A stretch of DNA of 64,000 nucleotides from contig JALQBC010000050.1 of NCBI GenBank assembly GCA_023375675.1, positions 124,001 through 188,000 of the forward strand. The letters run 5' to 3'. Each line of letters opens with the position of its first letter. The first letter of the stretch is position 1. This stretch comes from Cytospora piceicola. Its lineage: Eukaryota; Ascomycota; Sordariomycetes; Diaporthales; Cytosporaceae. Made by a program: the position numbers and the translations under genes. Shown here in pieces: positions 46,945 through 55,347 of this stretch. The notes under the pieces are model-generated. The model searched no databases. It was given only the letters and a program-made list of their open reading frames with translations, and was not told the origin of the DNA.

Positions 46945-47369
46945 TTGTGTGATTCATGTTTTGGCTACTCAAAAATCAGATTATATGCACCAGTGTAAAG
47001 CGCGAGTCAGCCGATTTTTCTACTCCAGAATCTCGGCGTCCCGTGTAAGTTCGGAGCCGGTTCGGCAAAAGTCGTTGAGTATGCGTCACTGTTTTTTTCA
47101 TCGGATTTAGTGTTATGGGGTCATTTCAATACCGAGTTTGAAAGATAAGCCACTTATGATGTGTTAGAAACATATCTAAGTACTTATCTGAAATCATTAC
47201 TTTGAGTTGGAGACATTGCGCTAAGGTGGCTTGGATTGGTTATACTAGATATCTAGGCGTCAGGGTTAGGGCTGGTTTACCTCGGCTGACACCAGAATAG
47301 CAGATATGACGCAGAGCTGCATCCACGTACCTTGAGAAGACAAGCCAAACATCATCCCCAGCAGACAAG
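46945..47369. other. Spacer between tRNA-His and the methyltransferase gene
   Basis: It holds the tRNA upstream flank and the promoter of the plus-strand methyltransferase. Nothing else is seen. Confidence 0.45.
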
Positions 47370-48284
47370 ATGCTACAGTTGATCCCAGTGAGGAACCAAA
47401 TCCCATCACGGCTCCTGAAATCTGCACATCGCTGTTTGTCCGTATCCCCGTCTCTCTTTAGCATGGCGCCTGGGCAAGACCAACACTCGAGTGACTGGTC
47501 TGCTACACAGTACCTCAAGTTCGGCAATGAACGTACACGCGCAGTCCGAGACCTCGTCTCTCAGCTTCCTCTATCGTCGCCAAAGCGCATAACCGACCTG
47601 GGATGTGGCCCAGGAAACTCCACCGCCGTGCTGGCGGCTCACTTCCCAGACGCAAAGATCTCGGGGATGGACTCTTCACAGGACATGCTCTCCAAGGCCC
47701 GCCAGGCCATGCCAGATGTTGAGTTTGTCCAGGGCGACCTGAAGACGTTCGAGCCTGAGCCCGGCACGGATATTCTATTTAGCAATGCCGTGTTCCAGTG
47801 GCTGCGGACCGAGGACAGAATCCCGACTATCGTTCGCCTGCTCAAGACTCTGAACCCCGGTGGTGTGCTGGCTTTCCAGGTGCCTGACAATTACGAGGAG
47901 CCGTCACACAGAGCAATGAGGGAGACAGCATTGCTCGATGGGCCCTGGCGTGAGCACTTCCTGGCGTTGCCGGCAGACAAACGACCGGATCTGGATCCCA
48001 TCGAGACTCCGAATGACTTTTACGATGCTTTGGTACCGCATTGTGAGAAGGTGGACATCTGGCATGTGTTCTACCAGCATGTGTTGGAGGCGCCGAGTTC
48101 GATCGTCGAGTGGGTCAAGGGAACTGGGCTGATGCCGTTCCTCAACGTCTTGCCAACCCAGGAGGTGCGCGATGAGTTCCTGAGGGCTTATGAACAGAGA
48201 ATTGGCGAGCTGTACTCAAGACTGGCTGATGGCAAGGTCATGCTGAGGTATCCCAGGTTATTTGTTGTTGCTACGAGAAAGTGA
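47370..48284 (+). CDS. Trans-aconitate 2-methyltransferase-like SAM-dependent methyltransferase
   Basis: 304 residues, no intron. Residues 1-31 (MLQLIPVRNQIPSRLLKSAH, then RCLSVSPSLFS) are Arg/Ser/Leu-rich and lack acidic residues, like a mitochondrial presequence. A second in-frame Met at 47463 (MAPGQDQHSSDWSATQYLKF) begins the usual enzyme start. The SAM-binding fold shows motif I ITDLGCGPGNSTAVLAAHFP, then GMDSSQDMLSKAR, VEFVQGDLKTF and LFSNAVFQWL, the last typical of Tam enzymes. The C-terminus has EWVKGTGLMPFLNVL and YPRLFVVATRK. Tam methylates trans-aconitate, relieving inhibition of the citrate cycle. If both starts are used, mitochondrial and cytosolic forms would result (inference). 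Substrate assignment is by family resemblance. Confidence 0.85.
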   Translation: MLQLIPVRNQIPSRLLKSAHRCLSVSPSLFSMAPGQDQHSSDWSATQYLKFGNERTRAVRDLVSQLPLSSPKRITDLGCGPGNSTAVLAAHFPDAKISGMDSSQDMLSKARQAMPDVEFVQGDLKTFEPEPGTDILFSNAVFQWLRTEDRIPTIVRLLKTLNPGGVLAFQVPDNYEEPSHRAMRETALLDGPWREHFLALPADKRPDLDPIETPNDFYDALVPHCEKVDIWHVFYQHVLEAPSSIVEWVKGTGLMPFLNVLPTQEVRDEFLRAYEQRIGELYSRLADGKVMLRYPRLFVVATRK

Positions 48285-48870
48285 AAGTGAACAATTGGTC
48301 TGCTAGTTTAAGCTTTTCTTCGCAACGGCTCGTACCCAATAGACCACGAGGGCGTTCCGTACCTATCGAATCACCAGGTTGGACCGGCCAGGTCTCTCCT
48401 ACCTTCAACATGTACATACGCATTAGTTGCACAGCTTCTCAAAGCCATGGTCACGAGATGGGTAGCTCGGAGGCCGGTACTAGAGGTACTAGGCATCAAA
48501 AATGAATATTTCTAACCGAGTGTGCTCGATGCTATGCCACGCCAAATAGCCCAACAGATGGGTTGCACCCACTACACATGCCGTCTGGAACCTCCAACTG
48601 ATTTCTGGAAGCCCAGGCAACACAGCGAACAACGCGTCTTGCTGACGATTGTCTGATTATATAGTGCTGCGTTTGTGTTTCGTAATCCGAGACTGTTATT
48701 TAAGGTATAGAACGTTTGATTTCAGTCGCTTTCAGTCGCTCCCGGAACAAAATCAGACGCATAATAGCGCGACCCAGCAACGCGGCAAAGTATGATGACA
48801 CGCTGATTTGAGGCTTGCTGGCAATGGATTCCCCCATGGGCTTGAGGTATGTTGTAGCAACAGTGGACCT
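48285..48870. other. Spacer, no gene seen
   Basis: Methyltransferase 3' flank. A short direct duplication TTTCAGTCGC occurs twice near 48720-48738. No supported frame. Confidence 0.45.
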
Positions 48871-49023
48871 CTAGTCTGTCCCAGCACTGGCCTTACCTTC
48901 GGCATGCACATCCCCAGCGGCCTTGGAGCCGTTGGTCTTTGCAGAAACCTCCAGCCGTTGCACGATGGTGCGGGTGTCCTCTTTGTATTTCTGGTAGAGG
49001 AGAGGCAGCGAGGAGATCGTCAT
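48871..49023 (-). pseudogene. Orphan DUF6604-like N-terminal exon
   Basis: The minus strand reads MTISSLPLLYQKYKEDTRTI and continues VQRLEVSAKTNG. The pattern LY-x-x-YK-x-DT followed by an amphipathic helix resembles the start of fungal DUF6604 proteins, which are normally several hundred residues. A consensus donor GTAAGG follows codon 42 (48896-48891), as expected at the end of a first exon. No continuation of the domain is present before the convergent methyltransferase gene. Reading through the donor gives a stop at 48871 after 50 codons. The most likely explanation is a truncated gene remnant. A genuine small protein is possible. Confidence 0.4.
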
Positions 49024-49449
49024 GATGAAGTCGAATCAACACGAGAGAAAACTGAGGTACCAAGCAAAACAGAGGACTTCGCGTCTTAGAAAGCCAGGAA
49101 AGTCGCACTGACATTGGAGTCCCTTCTGCCCCTTCTATCCCGTAAATTACCCTTTTAGGGAGAGAGGGGACAAGGCTGGATTGAAGCTCACGAGGATACC
49201 TGACTGGGTGCCTACATGTAGGTTTTCGGTCTTTGGAAATTCCTGCTTGGATTAGTGAAATGAAAGCCCACAGTGTAGATAATCACCACATCACGATTTG
49301 CCCTACCCACGGCAATATCTAGTCGACTGGTTCCCGAAGCAACCAAGCGAGCAGTGGCCAAGGGATCGCATCGTCAGGACGGGCCGCACCATGGACAAGA
49401 ATGGTGAACGTTGTTTCCATTTCGGGCATATGTACTGACTTCGAAAGGC
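49024..49449. other. Spacer, no gene seen
   Basis: Between the DUF6604-like remnant and the WW/FF gene; no supported frame. Confidence 0.4.
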
Positions 49450-51204
49450 CTATTCTGCACCGTCCCCTGCTCTAGCTAGCTGACTCTGCAAGCCCCTCTT
49501 CCCAATGTCCATAGCAGCCTGCAGCTCACGTTCTTCATCTCTAAGCATGGCCCTGCTGTATTGCAGTTTCTTCTCGTGCCTGCGCTTTTCCTCTTCGACA
49601 GCCCTCTCCCGATCATGCAGTGCCTTCTCGCGCTTGCGCCGCAAGTCTAACGCCTTCTGGGCGGCCTCATCAGTCTCGATAGCCTCACCGTCTTCAGGAG
49701 GCGGTGGTAAGTTTTGGATATATGCTTCAACGAGCGCGTCGCGGGTCTTGGAGTCGAGAGAAATGTAGCGAATATCGGTGGTGATCTGGGGTGGGAGGTG
49801 GGAGGGAAGTGTTTTGTTGTTGAGCTGTGAGCTAGGTACGGATTTCAAGAGAGCGGCGAGGTCGCCTTTCAGGGTGGCTTGTGGTAACTTCAGGCGGTTG
49901 ATATGCTCCCGGTAGAACTTCTCCCTGTCCTTATCCGACAGTGAGGCATCCTTCATCGCCTGCTCTTTTTTGAATTTCCTCTTGAACTCTGGCCAGTAGA
50001 GTTTTGGTGTGGCTTTCTCCTGTAGCAGCATCAAGTATGGTATTTTTGGGTCCCTCTTCTCCTGTTTCGCACGCTGTTCCCTGAGCTCCTTGATCTTCTC
50101 CCTCGACCACTCTTCCCAGACTTCCTTCCGTGCCTTCGTTGTGCTCAAGACCGTATACCGGCTGTCGTCGATGACCTTGCCTTCCTCAATGAGTTTCTCC
50201 CATGGGCTGTACGGATTGATGCCGAAATCATTCAGGAGGTCTTTGAACAAGGCCCTCGCATCCTCCTCGGATAAATCCAATCCCTCTGCTCCTTCTGGCC
50301 AATCGTCCATGTGGCCATCGTCGTATTCACCGGGTTCCAGACCATAGTCTTCGCCCATGGCCTGTAGTTGGAATGCGATATCTGCTTCGCTGAATTCTAC
50401 TGGCTGCTCATCATCGTCTGCCGGTTCGTCGGTTCGTTGTCGCTTCTGTGCATGCTCTCCGTCGATGTCGTCTCCTTCAGACTCGTCGTCTGTGACTTCG
50501 ACCTCCTCATACTCTGAACTGTCGTAATCATGTTCAGCCTCGCCTTCCCCTTCTTTCTCCACAATATCCTTCGCCCTGTTGGGACGGTTTTGGGGACCTT
50601 GCGCTTGTGCGGGCGCGCCATCTTGTTTGCCCCCTTCTACGCCCTCGTTCTTGCCAAGACCTGCCTTATCCCGTATCCTCGCCCTGTCCATTTCCAGAAT
50701 GGCTGGCATCAGCTTCTCCGGGATGCGCCAGTAACTGGCCTTCTTGTCGGGGTTGTACGCAAATCGCCTTTCGCATCTTGTGTATACTAGGATCCACGGC
50801 TCGCAGCCCGGAATGGGCACCTTCGACTTCGGCTTGTCTACAGGCTGTGGTCGTGGCCTGTCCCCATATGTCGCACCGCCCCTGCCCCGTCCTCGTCCAC
50901 CTGACCCTCCCCTTTGGCTTTGGTGGTTCTGACCAGGCGGTGGCTGGTTGTATTGCGCCATGAAGGCGTTAGCGACGCGCGGGTCGGCGAGATTGACGTT
51001 CGGTACGGCATTGTGCTGCATAAAGCTCGTGGATGGATCCACGGGCGCTGGTGCGGGCACAGGTGCGCCTGGCCGTGTGTAGGTCGAAGTCTTGGTCGCG
51101 GCATTGTAGTAGTAGGTATGACCTGCTGGGGCTTTGTGTTCTGTCCAGCCGGGGAGTAAAGGCGGAGGAGAGGTAGCAGAGGGTTTGTAAGTTGACCTAA
51201 GCAT
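49450..51204 (-). CDS. WW and FF domain pre-mRNA processing protein (Urn1/Dre4/TCERG1-like)
   Basis: 584 residues in one exon. The WW domain is at about 16-48 (PPLLPGWTEHKAPAGHTYYY, then NAATKTSTYTRPG). The second signature Trp is replaced by Tyr in TYTRPG, which may weaken Pro-ligand binding. An RGG-like segment is near 97-110 (RGGSGGRGRGRGG). A second WW-like stretch follows (PWILVYTRCERRFAYNPDKK, then ASYWRIPEKL, about 136-165). An acidic region covers 220-320. The FF domain is at about 325-390 (ARALFKDLLNDFGINPYSPW, WEEWSREKIKELREQR). The C-terminus is a long charged coiled coil. Yeast Urn1 and S. pombe Dre4 are spliceosome-associated and TCERG1 couples elongation with splicing, so a nuclear splicing role is inferred. 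Confidence 0.85.
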   Translation of the reverse strand: MLRSTYKPSATSPPPLLPGWTEHKAPAGHTYYYNAATKTSTYTRPGAPVPAPAPVDPSTSFMQHNAVPNVNLADPRVANAFMAQYNQPPPGQNHQSQRGGSGGRGRGRGGATYGDRPRPQPVDKPKSKVPIPGCEPWILVYTRCERRFAYNPDKKASYWRIPEKLMPAILEMDRARIRDKAGLGKNEGVEGGKQDGAPAQAQGPQNRPNRAKDIVEKEGEGEAEHDYDSSEYEEVEVTDDESEGDDIDGEHAQKRQRTDEPADDDEQPVEFSEADIAFQLQAMGEDYGLEPGEYDDGHMDDWPEGAEGLDLSEEDARALFKDLLNDFGINPYSPWEKLIEEGKVIDDSRYTVLSTTKARKEVWEEWSREKIKELREQRAKQEKRDPKIPYLMLLQEKATPKLYWPEFKRKFKKEQAMKDASLSDKDREKFYREHINRLKLPQATLKGDLAALLKSVPSSQLNNKTLPSHLPPQITTDIRYISLDSKTRDALVEAYIQNLPPPPEDGEAIETDEAAQKALDLRRKREKALHDRERAVEEEKRRHEKKLQYSRAMLRDEERELQAAMDIGKRGLQSQLARAGDGAE

Positions 51205-51960
51205 CTTGACGGGGTTTCCACGCAGAGCTGGACCGTGGGCAGCGTTCGAGGTGTCTTTTCGTTGGAGACGTGGTTCACGCTGATGTTGATGTTGATATCG
51301 ACATTCGGAAATTCCCTGGAGCTTTCATGCCTGCCGGTAGAATAATGGTAGGTGGGATGCTTACATAATACGGATAACTGATCAACTGATAAACCCCTAC
51401 GGACGACAACGATGACAGGGACTAGTGTTGCTAACAGCTAACACAGGTATTATTTCAACGGCTCTTCGTAGCTGTTGACACCCGGTTCCAATGGCATGTT
51501 TAGCAGAGTAGATAGTTTCTCGTCTTTTTATTCATTTCCGATCAAGCGATGGGAGCCTAACACAGGCTTTGACTGCCCACTGTTGCACTCCGCCTCCTTT
51601 TAAACCATTGACTCAAACCCTCAGCTCATCAAATCCGGCCTCCTATCTAACACTGGCTATATATTATGTAAAGAAAATATGGGAAACGGTATATATACTA
51701 GTAAATACCACTTGTAGTCACCATCGGGCACCGGGGTGGCATGTATGTGCTCGCTCAGTTGATGCCGAACGAGCTTGGTGCCCATGGGCGTAATAAATGT
51801 TTAGCCTTATCTAATTCACGGGTTCTGTTGTGGCCACACCAGTACAATGTACGACGAAGAAGCAGTAAGCATTTGAGACACATTCCCCCTAGCGGCATCT
51901 AACTATTCAAGCCTCCAAAGACGATAGACCAAGCAATATCGATCTACTGCACTGTACACA
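51205..51960. other. Spacer, no gene seen
   Basis: It holds the WW/FF gene leader and the 3' flank of the terpene synthase gene. The short plus frame 51569-51793 lacks support. Confidence 0.45.
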
Positions 51961-53173
51961 TCAAGCATCTTCGAGTGTTTCGAGCGGCTTCTTCATGGAC
52001 GGTACCACACAACTCTTCTCCTCAGCCAGCCCTATCTCATAGAGCTTGTATCTGTTGGTGATTCTATGCATGTGGAGGTACCCATAAAGGTGACTGAGCC
52101 AAGCCTGTCTATACGGCTCGCGGCCGTCGAGGACAACACTGATGCGCTTGACCGCTTCGATGCACTCCTTCGTTGCACTTCTCAGCACGGCCGTCACGTC
52201 TCTGCTCTCATAGCTTGCTCTCTGGTGTATGTAGTTCTTTTTCACTCCTGCTATTTCTTCCTTATAAAACCTGGCTGCTGATTAGCTGGCATCTTCTATA
52301 ATTAACCCAACAATTGAAACCTGGATCGTCGAATTACTTACGAGAGAACATCGTTTGCGAGATTGAGCACCCTTCCCATGTCAGGAATTGCTTCGAGAAA
52401 CATAGAAATTTCCGGATACTTTTCCTTGGGAAATGTGAAGTATGAATACGCCTCGGGGACACCTTCTCTGTCTCGGAAATAGTGAGGCCAACGACGACCT
52501 CCGCCTGTCGGCGTCATGGTCTGGAACTCGGCGCGTTCTTCCAACACATTACAGTTGATGAATGCCAGAGACGACAGAATGATGAAGTTGGCCGTAACCA
52601 AGTCCCAAGATTCATGGGTTGACCGCAAAATGTCGGCGTAGCCCTGGAGGACCAGGTTTGGCTGTTGTTCACCAACGAAGAAGCGTTCTGGGAACTTCTC
52701 CACCTCGTCTTTCATTTCAAGGTCGTCAATCTGTGTACCAAGCCATGTATGTATTCCTGTGTAAACCTGCGCAATCAGGGGATGATCTGGGTAGCAAATC
52801 TGCAGTTGGGTCAGTCATTCCCCTGTCTCGTGGATCATATATGTATATGGTGGAACTTTGGCTCCACACCTACAGCTGCGTACGTGAACCCGACCTCGAA
52901 GCATCTCTCGGAGTGAATGGTATCAAGTGGTACCCGAGTCTCATATGCTCTCAATAGCATCGCTTCCCAGAGCGCATCGTTCTTCACTTTCGGGGGCGTC
53001 TCGTAGCCAACATCAGCAAGAAAGGACGTGATGATTGGGCGTAGCTGTGGGCCCAGTCGCTTTGCATATTCTGAAGAGTCGATATGATTCTCGACCGGTT
53101 TAACGAAGGGCATGGGCTCTGAAGATATGGATCCTCGAGACTTGAGTCTCATCGCTGCTGTGTGTTGATCCAT
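51961..53173 (-). CDS. Class I terpene synthase (trichodiene synthase family, TRI5-like)
   Basis: Three exons: 53173-52874, 52799-52342 and 52270-51961; introns 74 nt (GTAGGT...CTGCAG) and 71 nt (GTAAGT...GCCAG); 355 residues, slightly shorter than the ~375-390 typical of TRI5. The Asp-rich metal motif is at 125-132 (DDLEMKDE) after GIHTWLGTQI. The NSE triad is intact: NDVLSFYKE with Asn249, Ser253 and Glu257, spanning the second splice junction. A C-terminal Arg-Tyr pair lies in HRITNRYKLYEIG. Together these indicate an active cyclase that ionises a prenyl diphosphate, most likely farnesyl diphosphate, to a sesquiterpene; the product cannot be predicted. It is head-to-head with a short-chain dehydrogenase gene 630 nt away, the only candidate tailoring partner nearby. 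Confidence 0.88.
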
Positions 53174-53803
53174 GATTTTCCAGATGTCTGTTTATAGGAT
53201 TTAGGACGAGGTAGTGGTGGTTCAAGCAATGTTATGTCGGTCGCATTGTCAATGGTTCAACTACCAACTTCATAGGAGGGAGACAATGGCTTTTTGAGCA
53301 TGTTCAGAGTGACAAATTACATCAACCGTCAACTTATCTCGTCGAAAGTGTCGTCTTATTCCATAAGAAGCACGCCCCAGATGTCGGCTGTTGGCCGTTG
53401 TTCCAGCAATCATGCGCCGATACGGAGACGAATATCCACAGCAAGCCATTGAAATCCAACAAGTACGACGTTGTTCATGCATCGTTCTCAGGCGTTGACC
53501 ACCAACTGCATAGGAGACGTTGGAATGTTACCGTGTTGGTCCCGCAGCTGTAAGTGCGGGCTCTGTCCGAGGTGGAGACGTATGACAGTGGCCGCTTGTT
53601 CTCACCTTTCTGGATGCAGGAGGTCACAACAAACAAGCCTTTGCTGATAAGAGTTGTGGTCCGAGTCAACGTGGCTGTCGTTCCGATTCTCTAGGCATGT
53701 TGAGGTCCAAGATTGCGTTACTGTCCTCTTAGACGCATTGATAACTCGTGGCTCGAGGATTCATATCCGTTGAACATCACACAATCCTTCTCAATATTTG
53801 CCT
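53174..53803. promoter_or_regulatory. Shared divergent promoter of the terpene synthase and SDR genes
   Basis: 630 nt between the two ATGs. Head-to-head layout allows co-regulation. I see no supported small gene and no motif I can assign confidently. Confidence 0.45.
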
Positions 53804-55005
53804 ATGATGACTCTCGAAATAAAAAATGCATCAATCTCAAGTCTTGAGGGAAAGGTAGCCCTAGTCACTGGTACGTTGGATCTGTCCCAAGCACATACTA
53901 CACGGCCGTTGATTACATATGTAAACTTGTCTTGGATCAAGTCTGTCCGGACTACCAACATACTTGACTAGTGAATAATGCATGTATATATGCGCACGTT
54001 CTAATCGATTCTCATTTGCGAATAGGGGCTTCTTCAGGGATTGGACTCGCAACTGCTAAGCTACTTTTGGAGAAAGGAGCAACCGTCTATAATGTGGACA
54101 AGAATGAGCCCGACGAAGAACAAGAGCCCGACTGGGAAGACTGGAAAAACTTCTACACCCATCGTGCTGATGTGACAGACTGGGCTGCCCTGCGGCAGGT
54201 CTTCGACTCCATCAAACATATCGACTTTGTCTTCGCAAATGCCGGTGTGTCTGATGTTGGTCGTAAGTTTCTCGATAGTCAGTACGACTACGATGGCCGA
54301 CTTTTGGAGCCTCTGTCCATCTATAATGTGCTAGATGTGAACTTGCGAGCCGTCCTTAACACTATCAAGCTGGCGCACCACAAGATGCGAAATTCCGATA
54401 CGAAAGGAAGTATTGTCATTACTGGCGGGTCTGCTGGCTATTGGGTCGACCCAATGGTGCAGATTGGCTCCGTGAGTTGGACTGCGGTAAGTTATCCAAG
54501 AGTGTTTACCGATTCTACCATGCTGACTTTGTCACAGCAACTAGGCATAGTCCGAGTCCTGCGTCCTATCATGGAAAAAGACGACATCACCATCAATGCG
54601 GTCACTCCCGGAGCCACCGTTACCAGGATGGTGCCAATCAGGCCCGTCATTGCTTGGATGAAACATGACCTCCCACTGAGCAGGGCGGAGGATGTCGCGC
54701 TTGCCCTTGTGTACTCGGCTATTGCTCGACAGCCTCGGCGTGTCGAGACTTATGGTGATGAGCCCGAGTCTGCGCTCACGGTCGAGGGCCGCTGGAACGG
54801 TAGAGTGATTCAGGTACTGGGGGAACAGTTTCGAGAAATCGAGCAGCCTCTAGTCGACTCTAGGTCGATGTGGCTTGGAGAGGAGTTTACACAACTGATC
54901 AAGGCCCAACAATCGGCGACTGATGTCACTTCGAGGAAAGCCAGAATCCGGGTGAATAGTTCTGATGAGAGCACCAGCACAGGGGACGAAAGCAGCGAGG
55001 TTTAA
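53804..55005 (+). CDS. Short-chain dehydrogenase/reductase fold protein lacking the catalytic Tyr and Lys
   Basis: Three exons: 53804-53870, 54026-54486 and 54538-55005, 331 residues. Intron 1 is 155 nt (GTACGT...AATAG, phase 1); intron 2 is 51 nt (GTAAGT...GCTGACTTTGTCACAG, phase 0). The Rossmann motif is intact: KVALVTGASSGIG (22-29 TGASSGIG) followed by DIDFVFANAG-type sequence (HIDFVFANAGVSDVG). The active-site Ser is at 158 (VITGGSAGYWVDP). Where related enzymes read IYSASKHAVLGLVRSLRP this protein reads IGSVSWTAQLGIVRVLRP, so Tyr is Gly170 and Lys is Trp174. The second splice site is fixed by this alignment. The C-terminal tail is long and Ser-rich. It would bind a nucleotide but is probably not a normal oxidoreductase. 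Closest general type: 15-hydroxyprostaglandin dehydrogenase-like SDR. Confidence 0.78.
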
Positions 55006-55347
55006 TGGAAAACTAGACTGTCGGCTACTTTAGGTAGATATATCAGTATATTATAACCTCGTGGGAGTCACCAAGACCCAAGAGATTCCACTGCAATCAA
55101 TCATTTTTCGGGTTCAAGTCAGTTAAAAAGACACAACCTTTGCTGAGCGTCAGACATTGGAGTCAAGCCTCTGGTCAGAGTGGCAGCTGTGTCCGGTACC
55201 ATTAGAATACTACGGCCCTATGAGTGAGATTTATTGGCTTGAATGCTTGCTAGTGACCACGCGACGTCCAATACAAAAGAGATACTGTGAATATGACGGA
55301 CGGGCACAGGGGAATAGCGCCAATGGTTTATGGTGGTCCATTGACAG
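55006..55347. other. Convergent spacer
   Basis: Between the SDR and TAPT1-like stop codons; expected 3' UTRs only. Confidence 0.45.

Noticed and set aside
53821..55005. Restoring a normal SDR active site by reading through intron 2
   Set aside because: Read-through gives a Tyr in SYPRV but no Lys four residues later and breaks the alignment with the conserved LGLVRSLRP block.
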